Shown piece after piece: positions 49,963 through 58,444 of a DNA stretch of 64,000 bases. The stretch is from assembly GCA_016795035.1 (NCBI GenBank), contig JAEUIT010000054.1, positions 1 through 64,000 on the forward strand, written 5' to 3'. This stretch comes from Phycisphaerae bacterium (GTDB lineage Bacteria > Planctomycetota > Phycisphaerae > Phycisphaerales > SM1A02). The notes under the pieces are model-generated. The model was not told the DNA's origin. It worked only from the letters and a program-made list of their open reading frames with translations, and ran no database searches. The position numbers were made by a program, and so were the translations under genes. Position 1 is the first letter of the stretch. Each line of letters begins with the position of its first letter.

Positions 49963-51294
49963 TCACATCACCGCCAGCGCGATCACATATCCAACGCCGA
50001 GCGCGACCGTCGTCGACACCAAGCCCGGCAGCATGAAACTGTGATTGACGACGTACCGACCGATGCGCGTCGTGCCCGTCTGGTCGAAGGCGACGGCCGC
50101 CACGATCGTGCCGTACGTCGGCAGGAAGAAGTAGCCGTTCACGGCGGGGAAGAACGCCACGAGCGTCGCCGGCGCGAGGCCGAGCGAAATGCCGACCGGC
50201 ATGAGCGATGCGACGGTCGCGGCCTGGCTAAACAAGAGGATCGACAGCGCGAAGAGCGCCACCGCGAAGATCCATGGATACGCCTGCACCAACTGCGAGA
50301 GGCCGCCGATGATCTCCTCGCGGTTGCCGTTGAAGAAGCAGCTCCCGAGCCACCCGAGGCCGACGATGGATATGACCGCGATCACGCCGGCGCGGCCGAT
50401 CGAACTCGTCACTGCGACCTCGGGGCGCGCACCGGCGAACAGCATCATCAAGCCCGCGGCCGCGTACATCACAAGCTGAATCATCACTGGCATGCCGAGG
50501 ACGACCGGCGACGAGTCGGGATCGCTCGCGGGGGAGAAGGCGGGGCGAAGCGACGGGAAGAGACCGAACGCGATGATCGCCACGCCCGCCGTCGCGAAGA
50601 GCGCGATCGCGAGGAGCGCGTTCCGTCGTGCCGTGCCTTCGAGTTTCGGCAATGGCTTCGGCGCTTCGATCTCGCCCTTCGCCAGGCGCGCCTGATATGC
50701 GGGATCGTCGGCGAGCTCCCTGCCCACGCGCGAGACGGCGATCGCGCCGGCGATGACGCCGATCAAGGTCGACGGCACGCAGACGAGCATGAGCTTGCCG
50801 AGCGTCACACCGCTCGTGCCCAAGAGCGCGATCATGCCCGCGGTCGCCGCCGACAGCGGACTCGCGGTGATCGCCTGCTGCGACGCGATCACGCTGATCG
50901 ACATCGGCCGCTCCGGCCGCACGCCCGCCTTGCGCGACACTTCCGCGATCACCGGCAGCACGGCATACGCGACGTGGCCCGTGCCGGCGAAGAAGGTGAA
51001 CGCGTAGGAGACGACGGGCGCGACGAACGTGATCGCCTTCGGCTTCGCGCGGAGCGCGCGGTCGGCCCATGCAACGAGGAGATCCATGCCCCCCGCCGCC
51101 TGCATCGACGCGGTCGCGGTCACGACCGCCACGATGATCGCGAGCACTTCCGCCGGCGGCGCGCCGGGCGGCAGGCCGAACCCGAAGACGAGGATCGCGA
51201 GACCGATCGCTGCGACGGTGCCCAAGCCGGCGCCGCCGACCGTCGCCCCGACCACGATCGCCGCAAGCACCAACGCAAGTTCGAGCCACAGCAC
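49963..51294 (-). CDS. Anaerobic C4-dicarboxylate transporter, DcuA/DcuB family (443 aa)
   Basis: Dcu carriers exchange aspartate, fumarate or malate for succinate across the inner membrane. About 10-12 membrane segments are visible, with the family's 'TGHVAYAVLPVIAEVSRKAGVRPERPMSISVIASQQAITASPLSAA' block and a central hydrophilic loop (AKGEIEAPKPLPKLEG). The C-terminal 'FPAVNGYFFLPTYGTIVAAVAFDQTGTTRIGRYVVNHSF' is typical. The length equals the usual 433-446. It begins 22 bases after the aspA stop, so the two form an operon. DcuA and DcuB cannot be told apart from sequence reading alone. Confidence 0.92.
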   Translation of the reverse strand: MLWLELALVLAAIVVGATVGGAGLGTVAAIGLAILVFGFGLPPGAPPAEVLAIIVAVVTATASMQAAGGMDLLVAWADRALRAKPKAITFVAPVVSYAFTFFAGTGHVAYAVLPVIAEVSRKAGVRPERPMSISVIASQQAITASPLSAATAGMIALLGTSGVTLGKLMLVCVPSTLIGVIAGAIAVSRVGRELADDPAYQARLAKGEIEAPKPLPKLEGTARRNALLAIALFATAGVAIIAFGLFPSLRPAFSPASDPDSSPVVLGMPVMIQLVMYAAAGLMMLFAGARPEVAVTSSIGRAGVIAVISIVGLGWLGSCFFNGNREEIIGGLSQLVQAYPWIFAVALFALSILLFSQAATVASLMPVGISLGLAPATLVAFFPAVNGYFFLPTYGTIVAAVAFDQTGTTRIGRYVVNHSFMLPGLVSTTVALGVGYVIALAVM

Positions 51295-51316
51295 GGAAAC
51301 CCCCGTTCAGCCGGCG

Positions 51317-52759
51317 TCAGCGGCGCTTCCGCGGCGTGGCGCCGCCGCGGGCCATCGCCTTCGGATCGAGCACGCGCCGAATCTCGGCGTCGCTCAGGAG
51401 ATTCTTCTCGCGCACGAGCTCCACGATGCCCTTGCCCGAGCGCATCGCAAGCGCCGCGAGTTCCGTCGAGCGTTCGTACCCGATGTGCGGATTGAGCGCG
51501 GTGACGACACCGATCGAGCGCTCGACGAACGCGCGGCATGCCTCGGCGTTCGGGCGAATGCCGTCGATGCAGTGAACGCGCAGCGTGTTCGCCGCGTTCA
51601 TCAGGAGCATCTGGCTCTCGAAGATGCACGCGGCAATGACCGGCTCCATCACGTTCAGCTGCAACTGCCCCGCTTCCGCCGCGAGCGTCACGGTGAGGTC
51701 GCTGCCGATCACGCGGAAGCACACTTGGTTCACGACCTCGGGGATGACCGGATTCACCTTGCCCGGCATGATGGACGAGCCAGGCTGCTTCGCGGGCAGG
51801 AAGATCTCCTGCAGGCCCGCGCGCGGGCCCGAACCGAGCAGGCGCAGGTCGTTCGACACTTTCGACAGCTTGATCGCGAGGCTCTTCAGGACCGACGAGT
51901 AGATGACGAACGCCTGCGTGTCCTGCGTCGCCTCGACGAGATCGCGCGCGAGCCGAATCGGCTTCCGCGTGATCGCGGCGAGATGGCGCACGCAGCGCGT
52001 CGAGAAGCCGCGCGGCGCGTTGAGCCCGGTGCCGATCGCGGTGCCGCCCATATTCACTTCGCAGAGGACGCGCTCGACCACGAGAAGCGCCCGCATCTCG
52101 TCCTCGATCGAGTTCGCCCACGCGGCGAACTCCTGGCCGAGCGTCATCGGCACGGCGTCCTGCAACTGGGTGCGTCCCATCTTCACGATCGACGCGAACG
52201 CCTTCGCCTTCGCGCGGAAACTCGCGACCAGCCGCTTCAACTCCGCGACGAGCCGGCCGTTCGAGAGGAGCATCGCGAGGTGCAACGCGGAGGGATACGC
52301 ATCGTTCGTCGATTGGCCGCAGTTGACGTCGTCGTGCGGATCGCAGAACTCGTACTGACCCTTCCGCTTGCCGAGGAGCTCGAGCGCGCGATTCGCGATC
52401 ACCTCGTTCGCGTTCATGTTCGTGGAGGTGCCCGCGCCGCCTTGGAACATGTCGACGGTGAACTGGTCGTGCCACTTGCCGGCGACGATCTCGCGGCACG
52501 CGCGCTCGATCGCGCGCGCGACCGGACGCTTCACGATGCCTAACTCCGCGTTAGCGCGGGCCGCCGCCATCTTCACGATCGCGAGCCCGGCGATGAAGTC
52601 GGGATAGTGGCAGAGCTGGACGCGCGAGATGTTGAAGTTCTCGAGCGCCCGCGCGGTCTGCACGCCCCAGTAGGCGTCCGACGGGACAACCTTCGTGCCG
52701 AGGAGATCGTGCTCACGTCGTCCGCTCGCTCGACTCCGCCGTTTCGTCCGCGTTGCCAT
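51317..52759 (-). CDS. aspA: Aspartate ammonia-lyase (480 aa)
   Basis: AspA converts L-aspartate to fumarate and ammonia. The superfamily signature GSSIMPGKVNP is followed by VIPEVVNQVCFRVIGSD, which marks aspartase rather than fumarase. Other blocks: 'GTKVVPSDAYWGVQTARALENF', 'GGAGTSTNMNANEVIANRALE', 'VNCGQSTNDAYPSALH' and 'GRTQLQDAVPMTLGQEF'. It has an N-terminal basic patch (MATRTKRRSRASGRRE) not usual in the family. The start has AAGGAG upstream. It is followed by the Dcu transporter, forming an aspartate-to-fumarate uptake and conversion unit, useful for fumarate respiration or nitrogen supply. Confidence 0.93.
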   Translation of the reverse strand: MATRTKRRSRASGRREHDLLGTKVVPSDAYWGVQTARALENFNISRVQLCHYPDFIAGLAIVKMAAARANAELGIVKRPVARAIERACREIVAGKWHDQFTVDMFQGGAGTSTNMNANEVIANRALELLGKRKGQYEFCDPHDDVNCGQSTNDAYPSALHLAMLLSNGRLVAELKRLVASFRAKAKAFASIVKMGRTQLQDAVPMTLGQEFAAWANSIEDEMRALLVVERVLCEVNMGGTAIGTGLNAPRGFSTRCVRHLAAITRKPIRLARDLVEATQDTQAFVIYSSVLKSLAIKLSKVSNDLRLLGSGPRAGLQEIFLPAKQPGSSIMPGKVNPVIPEVVNQVCFRVIGSDLTVTLAAEAGQLQLNVMEPVIAACIFESQMLLMNAANTLRVHCIDGIRPNAEACRAFVERSIGVVTALNPHIGYERSTELAALAMRSGKGIVELVREKNLLSDAEIRRVLDPKAMARGGATPRKRR

Positions 52760-52859
52760 GGCGCACTCCTTGTCGACCTTGCGTCGCGCCGGCGCCCGAA
52801 TCTCGAGCGCAGGTCCGCCCGCACGGAGGTACCGTACCGCGTTCCGCAGGAGAACGGCC

Positions 52860-54152
52860 ATGCACGCCCTCGCGCCCCGCATCGCGGCGATCGCGCTTCT
52901 CGCACTTGCGTCCATGGACGCAGGTGCGGAGGAGACGCCGCCGACAACGGAGAGCGCCGACATCGTCGATGAAGAGTCGGCGGATCCCGGCGCGGAGCCG
53001 CCCGAGTCGATCGACGGCGATCTCGCCGAGACCGAGGTCGGCTCCTCGGCGGGCCTCTTGCCCGAAGGGCCGATCACGTGGCTCTACAACCTGTGGAAGC
53101 CCTGGAACGATCAGCTCGACGAGCGCTATGGCCTGCGTCTCGGCGTTGCGTGGACCGCGGTCTACCAGCACGCCTTCGCGAGCGAGGGCTTCCGCGACAC
53201 CGCGGGGTTCGACGCCGACTTCTACGGCAAGTGGCGACTGCTTGGCGCGAAGGATGGCCTCAACAACGGGTACGTCGGCTTCTACACCGAGTACCGCGAG
53301 GAGCTCTTCGAGCCCGTGCCCGCGCGGCTCGGCCCCGAGATCGGAAGCGCATGGCGCACCGTCGACGGCTTCAACGAGCAGGACTTCGCGCTCACGCAGC
53401 TCTACTGGGAACAGCACGCCTTCGAAACTGCCGAAGGCGACGCCTTCGTCGCGAGCGTCGGCAAGATCAAGGCCGACAACTTCTACAGCACGAATCGCGC
53501 GTCGAACGACAACCTGCTCTTCCTCAATCGCGCCTTCTCGTCGAACCCGGCGATGAACTATCCGGGCGCCGGCCTCGGATTGAATCTGAAGGTGCAGACC
53601 GAGTCGTGGTACGTGACCGCGGGCTTGCAAGACGCGCAAGGCAAGAAGACGACGTCAGGGTTCGACACCGTCGGTGACGGCGACTTCTTCTACGCCGGCG
53701 AAGTCGGCCTCACGCCGACGTTCGAAGGTCTCGGCCGCGGGAACTATCGCTTCACCTACTGGTACTCGGCCGCGATCGAGTCGAGCGCCACTCCGGCCTC
53801 GCAAGGCTTCTCGCTGAGCTTCGACCAGGAGCTCATCCCCGAGTCGTTCGGCGCGTTCTTCCGTTACGGCACGAGCGACGACTTCACGGCCGGGATCGAG
53901 AACCTCGTTGCAGCCGGCGTGCTCGGGCGACTCGTGCCCGGACGGCCCGACGACGTGTGGGGCGTGGGCGTGTCGTGGGGCGAGCCGACCGTCGGCGGCC
54001 GCGACCAGTGGACGACCGAACTCTTCTATCGCCTGCAGCTCGGCACGCGCGAGCAGCTCACGTTCGGCGTGCAGATCATCAACGATCCGTCGAACTTCTC
54101 CGAGCAGGATCAGGTGGAGGTGTTCGAGGCGCGATTCCGGATTGCGTTCTGA
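52860..54152 (+). CDS. OprB-like carbohydrate porin (430 aa)
   Basis: It is an outer-membrane porin of the OprB (carbohydrate-selective) family. The signal peptide is APRIAAIALLALASMDAGA, then an acidic linker. The barrel shows alternating hydrophobic strands with features such as 'YGLRLGVAWTAVYQHAF', 'DADFYGKWRLLG', 'SNDNLLFLNRAFSSNPAMNYPGAGLG', 'YVTAGLQDAQGKKT', 'FDQELIPESFGAFFRYG' and the terminal aromatic 'VEVFEARFRIAF' recognised by the BAM machinery. The ribosome site CAGGAG is 7 nt before the ATG; a TACCGT box lies near 52830. It implies an outer membrane in this organism. It ends at a heptad-repeat hairpin. Confidence 0.85.
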   Translation: MHALAPRIAAIALLALASMDAGAEETPPTTESADIVDEESADPGAEPPESIDGDLAETEVGSSAGLLPEGPITWLYNLWKPWNDQLDERYGLRLGVAWTAVYQHAFASEGFRDTAGFDADFYGKWRLLGAKDGLNNGYVGFYTEYREELFEPVPARLGPEIGSAWRTVDGFNEQDFALTQLYWEQHAFETAEGDAFVASVGKIKADNFYSTNRASNDNLLFLNRAFSSNPAMNYPGAGLGLNLKVQTESWYVTAGLQDAQGKKTTSGFDTVGDGDFFYAGEVGLTPTFEGLGRGNYRFTYWYSAAIESSATPASQGFSLSFDQELIPESFGAFFRYGTSDDFTAGIENLVAAGVLGRLVPGRPDDVWGVGVSWGEPTVGGRDQWTTELFYRLQLGTREQLTFGVQIINDPSNFSEQDQVEVFEARFRIAF

Positions 54153-54157
54153 GGGGA

Positions 54158-54259
54158 AAGGGGTCAGGGTTCGGGGTTCAGGGTCCGGGGTAAAGGCAGG
54201 AGCAGCAACGTTGAGATGCCTTTACCCTGAACCCCGAACCCTGGCCCCCGACCCCTTCC
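54158..54259. repeat. Heptad-repeat inverted structure between convergent genes (bidirectional terminator-like)
   Basis: The left arm (54162-54196) consists of five 7-base units of the form GTYYRGG (GGTCAGG, GTTCGGG, GTTCAGG, GTCCGGG, GTAAAGG). The right arm (54217-54259) holds the complementary units (CCCTGAA, CCCCGAA, CCCTGGC, CCCCGAC). GGTAAAGGCA pairs with TGCCTTTACC. It fills the spacer between the porin gene and the Gfo/Idh gene and shares the 14-mer CTGAACCCCGAACC with 19159-19186. Confidence 0.9.
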
Positions 54260-54266
54260 TTCCCTC

Positions 54267-55337
54267 TCACACCTCCACCTCGCGCGCCTCGCGACCCGAC
54301 CGATAGATCGCCTCGACGATCGCCTGAATCGCGCGGCCGTCGGCGGCGCTCGCGTGCGGCGCAACTCCACGTTGCGTCGCGTCAAGGAACTGGCGGTACT
54401 GACGGTCCCAGGCATGCGCGAGCGCGTCGCCCGGCTCGAGGATCGGCTTCACGTCGGCGATGCGGCCGTGTTCCTCCGTCGCAAGAGTCAGATCGTTCCC
54501 GAAGATCTGGAACGCAAGGCCTCCCTTGTCGCCGAAGAGGAAGACGCCGTCCTTCATCGCGCCGTCGGGGATGTTCATCGCCCATGTCACGTTCATCTCG
54601 ACGGTCAGGCCGCCCTCGTAGCGCACGAGCGCCGTCGCGTGATCCTCGACGTCGCAGACGCCGTCCGCGCGCGGCGGTCCGGCCCACATCTCGACGTAGC
54701 GATAGTTCGCGATCGGCGAGCCGAACGACGCGTAGCAGGCGCCGCTCGCGCGAAGCGCCTTCGGCGAGCCGCACAGCCAGCGGGTGAGATCGAGGACATG
54801 CACGCCAAGGTCGATCAGCGGACCGCCGCCCGACTGCGACTTCGTCGTGAACCACCCTCCGAGGCCGGGAATGCCGCGGCGGCGGTAGATCGAGCATTTC
54901 ACGTGATAGACGCGGCCGAGGCGACCGGCGTCGACCAGCGCCTTCGCGGCATGCGCCGCGGGCGAACCGCGACACACGAACCCGAGCTGCAACACCCGAT
55001 TCGCGCGAGCTGCAACGTCGATGATCCGGTCGCACTCCTCAAGCGTCATCGCCATCGGCTTCTCGAGGAGGACGTGCTTCCCCTTCTCGAGCGCGCGGAT
55101 CGCGCACTCGGCATGCGCGACGTTCGGGACGGCGACCGCGACGGCGTCGACGTCGGCGCGGGCGAGGAGCGCGTCGAGCGTCGCGTCCGCGGTCGCGCCG
55201 TGCCGCGCCGCGCAGGCCGCGGCACGCTCGGCGTGCAGGTCCCACACGCCGACGACGCGCGCGCCATTCCGCAGCGCCGCCTCCGCATGCACGTTCCCGA
55301 TCGCACCCGCACCGACGATTCCGAGTCGCAGAGCCAT
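54267..55337 (-). CDS. Gfo/Idh/MocA-family oxidoreductase (356 aa)
   Basis: It is an NAD(P)-dependent sugar or cyclitol dehydrogenase. The Rossmann motif is GIVGAGAIGNVHAEAA, the family motif 'EKP' is in HVLLEKPMAMTLEECDRII, and the C-terminal domain has 'GGGPLIDLGVHVLDLTRWLCG', which contains the usual Asp-x-x-x-His. It is of normal length, with no export signal. The start has TACTGT on the minus strand (55348-55353) 10 nt upstream. The substrate cannot be told from sequence. It is divergent from the DadA-like gene with 75 bases between starts; two CTGCAAC words lie close together at 54986 (imperfect) and 55010. Confidence 0.92.
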   Translation of the reverse strand: MALRLGIVGAGAIGNVHAEAALRNGARVVGVWDLHAERAAACAARHGATADATLDALLARADVDAVAVAVPNVAHAECAIRALEKGKHVLLEKPMAMTLEECDRIIDVAARANRVLQLGFVCRGSPAAHAAKALVDAGRLGRVYHVKCSIYRRRGIPGLGGWFTTKSQSGGGPLIDLGVHVLDLTRWLCGSPKALRASGACYASFGSPIANYRYVEMWAGPPRADGVCDVEDHATALVRYEGGLTVEMNVTWAMNIPDGAMKDGVFLFGDKGGLAFQIFGNDLTLATEEHGRIADVKPILEPGDALAHAWDRQYRQFLDATQRGVAPHASAADGRAIQAIVEAIYRSGREAREVEV

Positions 55338-55412
55338 GAGGGGCGTCACAGTAGCGACGAACGCGGCGACGCGCGAGCCGTCCGCAAACGGCCGTAGAAT
55401 CCGCCCCTTCTC

Positions 55413-56690
55413 ATGGGCCGCACTTCCCTTCCGTCTCCCAAGCATGTCGTCATCGTCGGCGCCGGCATCATCGGCCTCTCGACCGCATGGTTCCTCCTCA
55501 AGCGCGGCGTGCGCGTCACGATCCTCGACCGCGAGCCGGTCGGGGAGAGCGCGAGCTGCGGCAACGCGGGACTGCTGTCGATCGGCCACTATCCGCTCAC
55601 GCGACCGGGCGTGTCGTGGCGCGGGCTGAAGTGGATGTTCAACTCGACGAGCCCGCTCTTCATCAAGCCGCGGCTTTCGGGCGAGCTCGTCTCGTGGCTC
55701 TGGAACTTCCATCGGCACTGCAACAGGCGGCATCTCGATCGCTGCATGGCCGTCCTCTGCGACATGGGCTTCAAGACGCTCGCCATCTACGAGGACATGA
55801 TCCGCGAGGAGTCGATCGACTGCGACTACGCGCGCGACGGCTGGCTCGACGTCGTCATGAATCCGGCCAACATGGACGCGGCCGAGGCCGAAGCGGCGTC
55901 GCTTCGCCCCTACGGCTATTCGTATCGCAGGCTCACGGGCGACGAGCTGCGGCAACGCGATCCGATCTTCCGTGACGACGTTGCAGGCGCGATCCACTAC
56001 CTCGACTCGGCGCACGCGCATCCCGCCGCCTTCCTCAAGGGCCTCGCGGACGCGTGCGTGCGGCGCGGCGCCGAGCTCCGCACGGCTGCAACGGTGAGCG
56101 GGTTCGAGACGGGCGGCGCGCACGGCCTGCGCGGCGTGCGGCTCGCGGACGGCAGCGCGGTCGAGGGCGACGCGGTCGTCCTCGCGGCGGGCGTGTGGTC
56201 GACGGAGATCGCGGCGTCGCTCGGGCTCCGCATCCCGATGGTCGGCGCCCGCGGCTACCACGTGCAGCTGAGCGGCCTCGAGCGCTTGCCCTCGACCGGC
56301 ATGGTGCTGCACGAGACGTTCGTCGCGGTGACGCCGATGTCGGTCGGCGGCGCCCGCGAGCTTCGCCTCGCCGGCACGCTCGAGATCGACCGGCTCGGCC
56401 GCCCTTGGCGCCGCGAACGCCTTGCGATGCTCGCGAAGGGCGCCGAGCGATACCTGCACGGCGTGACCACGGCGAAGACGCTCGGCGAATGGGCGGGCTA
56501 CCGCCCCTGCACCTCGGACGGCATGCCGATCCTCGGCTTCGCGCCGAGGCACCGCAATCTCCTCGTTGCAGGCGGCCACGCCATGATGGGCATGACGCTC
56601 GGACCGGTCACGGGCAAGGCCGCGTGCGAGCTTCTCTTCGACGAGAAGCCGTGCTTCGACCTCTCGATGCTCGGCGCCGACCGCTTCTGA
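55413..56690 (+). CDS. FAD-dependent D-amino acid dehydrogenase-like oxidoreductase (425 aa)
   Basis: It belongs to the DAO/DadA family, which deaminates D-amino acids to keto acids using FAD. The dinucleotide-binding motif VVIVGAGIIGLSTAWFLLKRG starts at residue ~10; 'AGLLSIGHYPLTRPGVSW', 'GARGYHVQL' and the C-terminal 'GEWAGYRPCTSDGMPILGFAPRHRNLLVAGGHAMMGMTLGPVTGK' are typical. The length fits DadA (about 430). TAGAAT at 55393-55398 may be the -10 box. The last codons (DRF-stop) are the first unit of a 23-bp tandem repeat. Substrate specificity (D-Ala, proline, glycine or other) is not determined. Confidence 0.88.
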   Translation: MGRTSLPSPKHVVIVGAGIIGLSTAWFLLKRGVRVTILDREPVGESASCGNAGLLSIGHYPLTRPGVSWRGLKWMFNSTSPLFIKPRLSGELVSWLWNFHRHCNRRHLDRCMAVLCDMGFKTLAIYEDMIREESIDCDYARDGWLDVVMNPANMDAAEAEAASLRPYGYSYRRLTGDELRQRDPIFRDDVAGAIHYLDSAHAHPAAFLKGLADACVRRGAELRTAATVSGFETGGAHGLRGVRLADGSAVEGDAVVLAAGVWSTEIAASLGLRIPMVGARGYHVQLSGLERLPSTGMVLHETFVAVTPMSVGGARELRLAGTLEIDRLGRPWRRERLAMLAKGAERYLHGVTTAKTLGEWAGYRPCTSDGMPILGFAPRHRNLLVAGGHAMMGMTLGPVTGKAACELLFDEKPCFDLSMLGADRF

Positions 56691-56746
56691 CGAACGGGAC
56701 CGATCGGTTCTGACGAACGGGACCGATCGGTTCTGACGAACCGGGG
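56685..56746 (+). repeat. 23-bp tandem repeat at the dadA-like gene end (2.7 copies)
   Basis: TTCTGACGAACGGGACCGATCGG occurs at 56685-56707 and 56708-56730, with a third partial copy from 56731. The first copy includes the stop codon. Each unit holds the palindrome CCGATCGG. It fills the 63-base gap to the convergent phosphatase gene. Confidence 0.95.
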
Positions 56747-56753
56747 ACCGCGA

Positions 56754-58382
56754 TCACTGGCGCAGCGTCATCGACAGGACGGTCATGTCGTCGGAGAATT
56801 CGGTGGTGCCCGCATAGCGTTGCAGCTCGCTCGTGACCCGCGCGACGTCGTCGTCGCAGTTCGTCGAGCCGCGCAAGGCCGCGACCAGGCGATCGGTGCC
56901 GAACTGCTCGCCGCGCCCGTCGGCCTGCTCGGTCACGCCGTCGGTGACGATCACGAGCCGCTCGCCCGGCGCGAGTCGAATCACGCTCGAGCCGTAGATC
57001 TGTCCTTCGACGACGCCGAGCGGCGGACCGCCCGAGACCTCGTCGACCTGCTGCGCGACGCCGTCGCGCACCAGAAACGCGAGACCGTGGCCGGCGTCGA
57101 CGCACTGGAGCTCCGCTCCGTCGCCGTCGGCGCAGGCGAGCCATAGCGTCGCAAACCGGCTGTCGGTCGAGTAGCGGGCGAAGTGGGTGCTCGCGCGGGA
57201 GACGAGCTCGTCGGGCGGAGTGTCGACGGCGGCGGCGTCGAGGAACGACTGCAACGAGGTCATGAGGAGCGCGGGCCCCATCCCCTTCCCGCTCACGTCC
57301 CCGACGAAGAAGATCGCGCGGTTGCGCCCGAGGTCGCGCACGCCGCAGATGTCGCCTGCGACGAAACGGCCGGGACGCGCGTGCATCGCGAAATGCATCG
57401 GTCCGATCGTGCCGCGGTCGGCGGGCACGAACTTCTGCTGCACGAGCCGCGCCTGCTCGAGGTCGTGCATGATCATGCGCTGCTGCTCCTCGAGGCGGCG
57501 GCGGCGCAGGTTGGCGAGCGACAGCGCGCAGAATCGCGCCAGCGCCGCCGCGTAGGTCGCGGCATCCTGCTGCGGGTCGTTCGCGCCGAACCCGCTGGCG
57601 AGATAGAGGAACGAGTCGACCTCGCGGCCTAACACGACGGGCACGCAGAGCGCGCTCGTGATGTGGCCGGCGACCACGCTCTCCGCCTCGCGGAGGAACG
57701 GCTGATCCTCGAGCTTCGCGATCACGCCTTCGCGCGCCGCGTTCAGGAGCGTGCGGCTGACCGGGAGTTCCGACGTCGCGCCGCGGCCCGACTGCATCGC
57801 CACGCCGAGCACCTCAAGCTGCGAGGGTCCGCGCAGGCGCACCCAGGTAGCGCAGGCGTAGCCCGTGCCGCGCACGAGCGCGTCGAGCGCGCATCGCGCG
57901 AGCTCGGTCTCGCCCGACGATTCCTGCAGGATCTCGGAGATCTCGAGGAGCGCGTCGAGTCGGCGCTTCGCGAGCGCGCCTAGGTCCTCGTCGCTCACCT
58001 TCTTCACGGTCGAGCCGCGCCCGACCTGCTGTTCGTCCTGCGCGAGCGCGACCATGGTGCTCGAGCCCACGTTCGAGCCTGCAACGCGGAAACGGCACGG
58101 TCCGAGCGTGAGCGTGGAGTTCTCGCTCAGGACGCCGTCGCGCCCCGGCTCGACGCGCACGCCGTCGACCCACGTTCCGTGGCGGCTGCCGAGATCCTCC
58201 ACGATCCACGTGCCGCGCTCGTGCCGCAGCCGCGCGTGCCGGCGCGAGATGCTCGGGATGTCGATGCGCGCCTGGCATTCGGGACCGCGGCCGACCGTCA
58301 CGTCGGGGACCGTCACGCGAAGCGGCGGCACGGGAATGCCGTCGAGCGGAAGTAGGACTAACGGCGGAAACTCCGGCGCCAA
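56754..58382 (-). CDS. FHA-GAF-PP2C (SpoIIE-type) phosphatase (542 aa)
   Basis: It is a signalling protein with an N-terminal FHA domain (VTVGRGPECQARIDIPSISRRHARLRHERGTWIVEDLGSRHGTWVDG), which binds phosphothreonine; a GAF-like sensor domain (RLDALLEISEILQESS...ALCVPVVLGREVDSFLYLASGF), about residues 140-310; and a C-terminal SpoIIE/PP2C phosphatase with metal-binding Asp residues in 'VAGDICGVRDL', 'FFVGDVSGKGMGPALLM' and 'FSDDMTVLSMTLRQ'. It could work opposite the Ser/Thr kinase encoded at 20.5-23 kb or in an anti-sigma partner switch; neither is proven. The start is TTG, supported by GGAGGAGAG 5 nt upstream. Confidence 0.92.
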   Translation of the reverse strand: MAPEFPPLVLLPLDGIPVPPLRVTVPDVTVGRGPECQARIDIPSISRRHARLRHERGTWIVEDLGSRHGTWVDGVRVEPGRDGVLSENSTLTLGPCRFRVAGSNVGSSTMVALAQDEQQVGRGSTVKKVSDEDLGALAKRRLDALLEISEILQESSGETELARCALDALVRGTGYACATWVRLRGPSQLEVLGVAMQSGRGATSELPVSRTLLNAAREGVIAKLEDQPFLREAESVVAGHITSALCVPVVLGREVDSFLYLASGFGANDPQQDAATYAAALARFCALSLANLRRRRLEEQQRMIMHDLEQARLVQQKFVPADRGTIGPMHFAMHARPGRFVAGDICGVRDLGRNRAIFFVGDVSGKGMGPALLMTSLQSFLDAAAVDTPPDELVSRASTHFARYSTDSRFATLWLACADGDGAELQCVDAGHGLAFLVRDGVAQQVDEVSGGPPLGVVEGQIYGSSVIRLAPGERLVIVTDGVTEQADGRGEQFGTDRLVAALRGSTNCDDDVARVTSELQRYAGTTEFSDDMTVLSMTLRQ

Positions 58383-58444
58383 CGCGCTCTCCTCCCGAAT
58401 ATCGCGGCCTTTGCCGAGGCCGACGCCGACGTGAACCGCGCGGC

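Noticed and set aside
51317..52759. Class II fumarase as identity of the lyase gene
   Set aside because: The region after the signature reads VIPEVVNQVCFRVIG, the aspartase form, and the gene is paired with a Dcu transporter.
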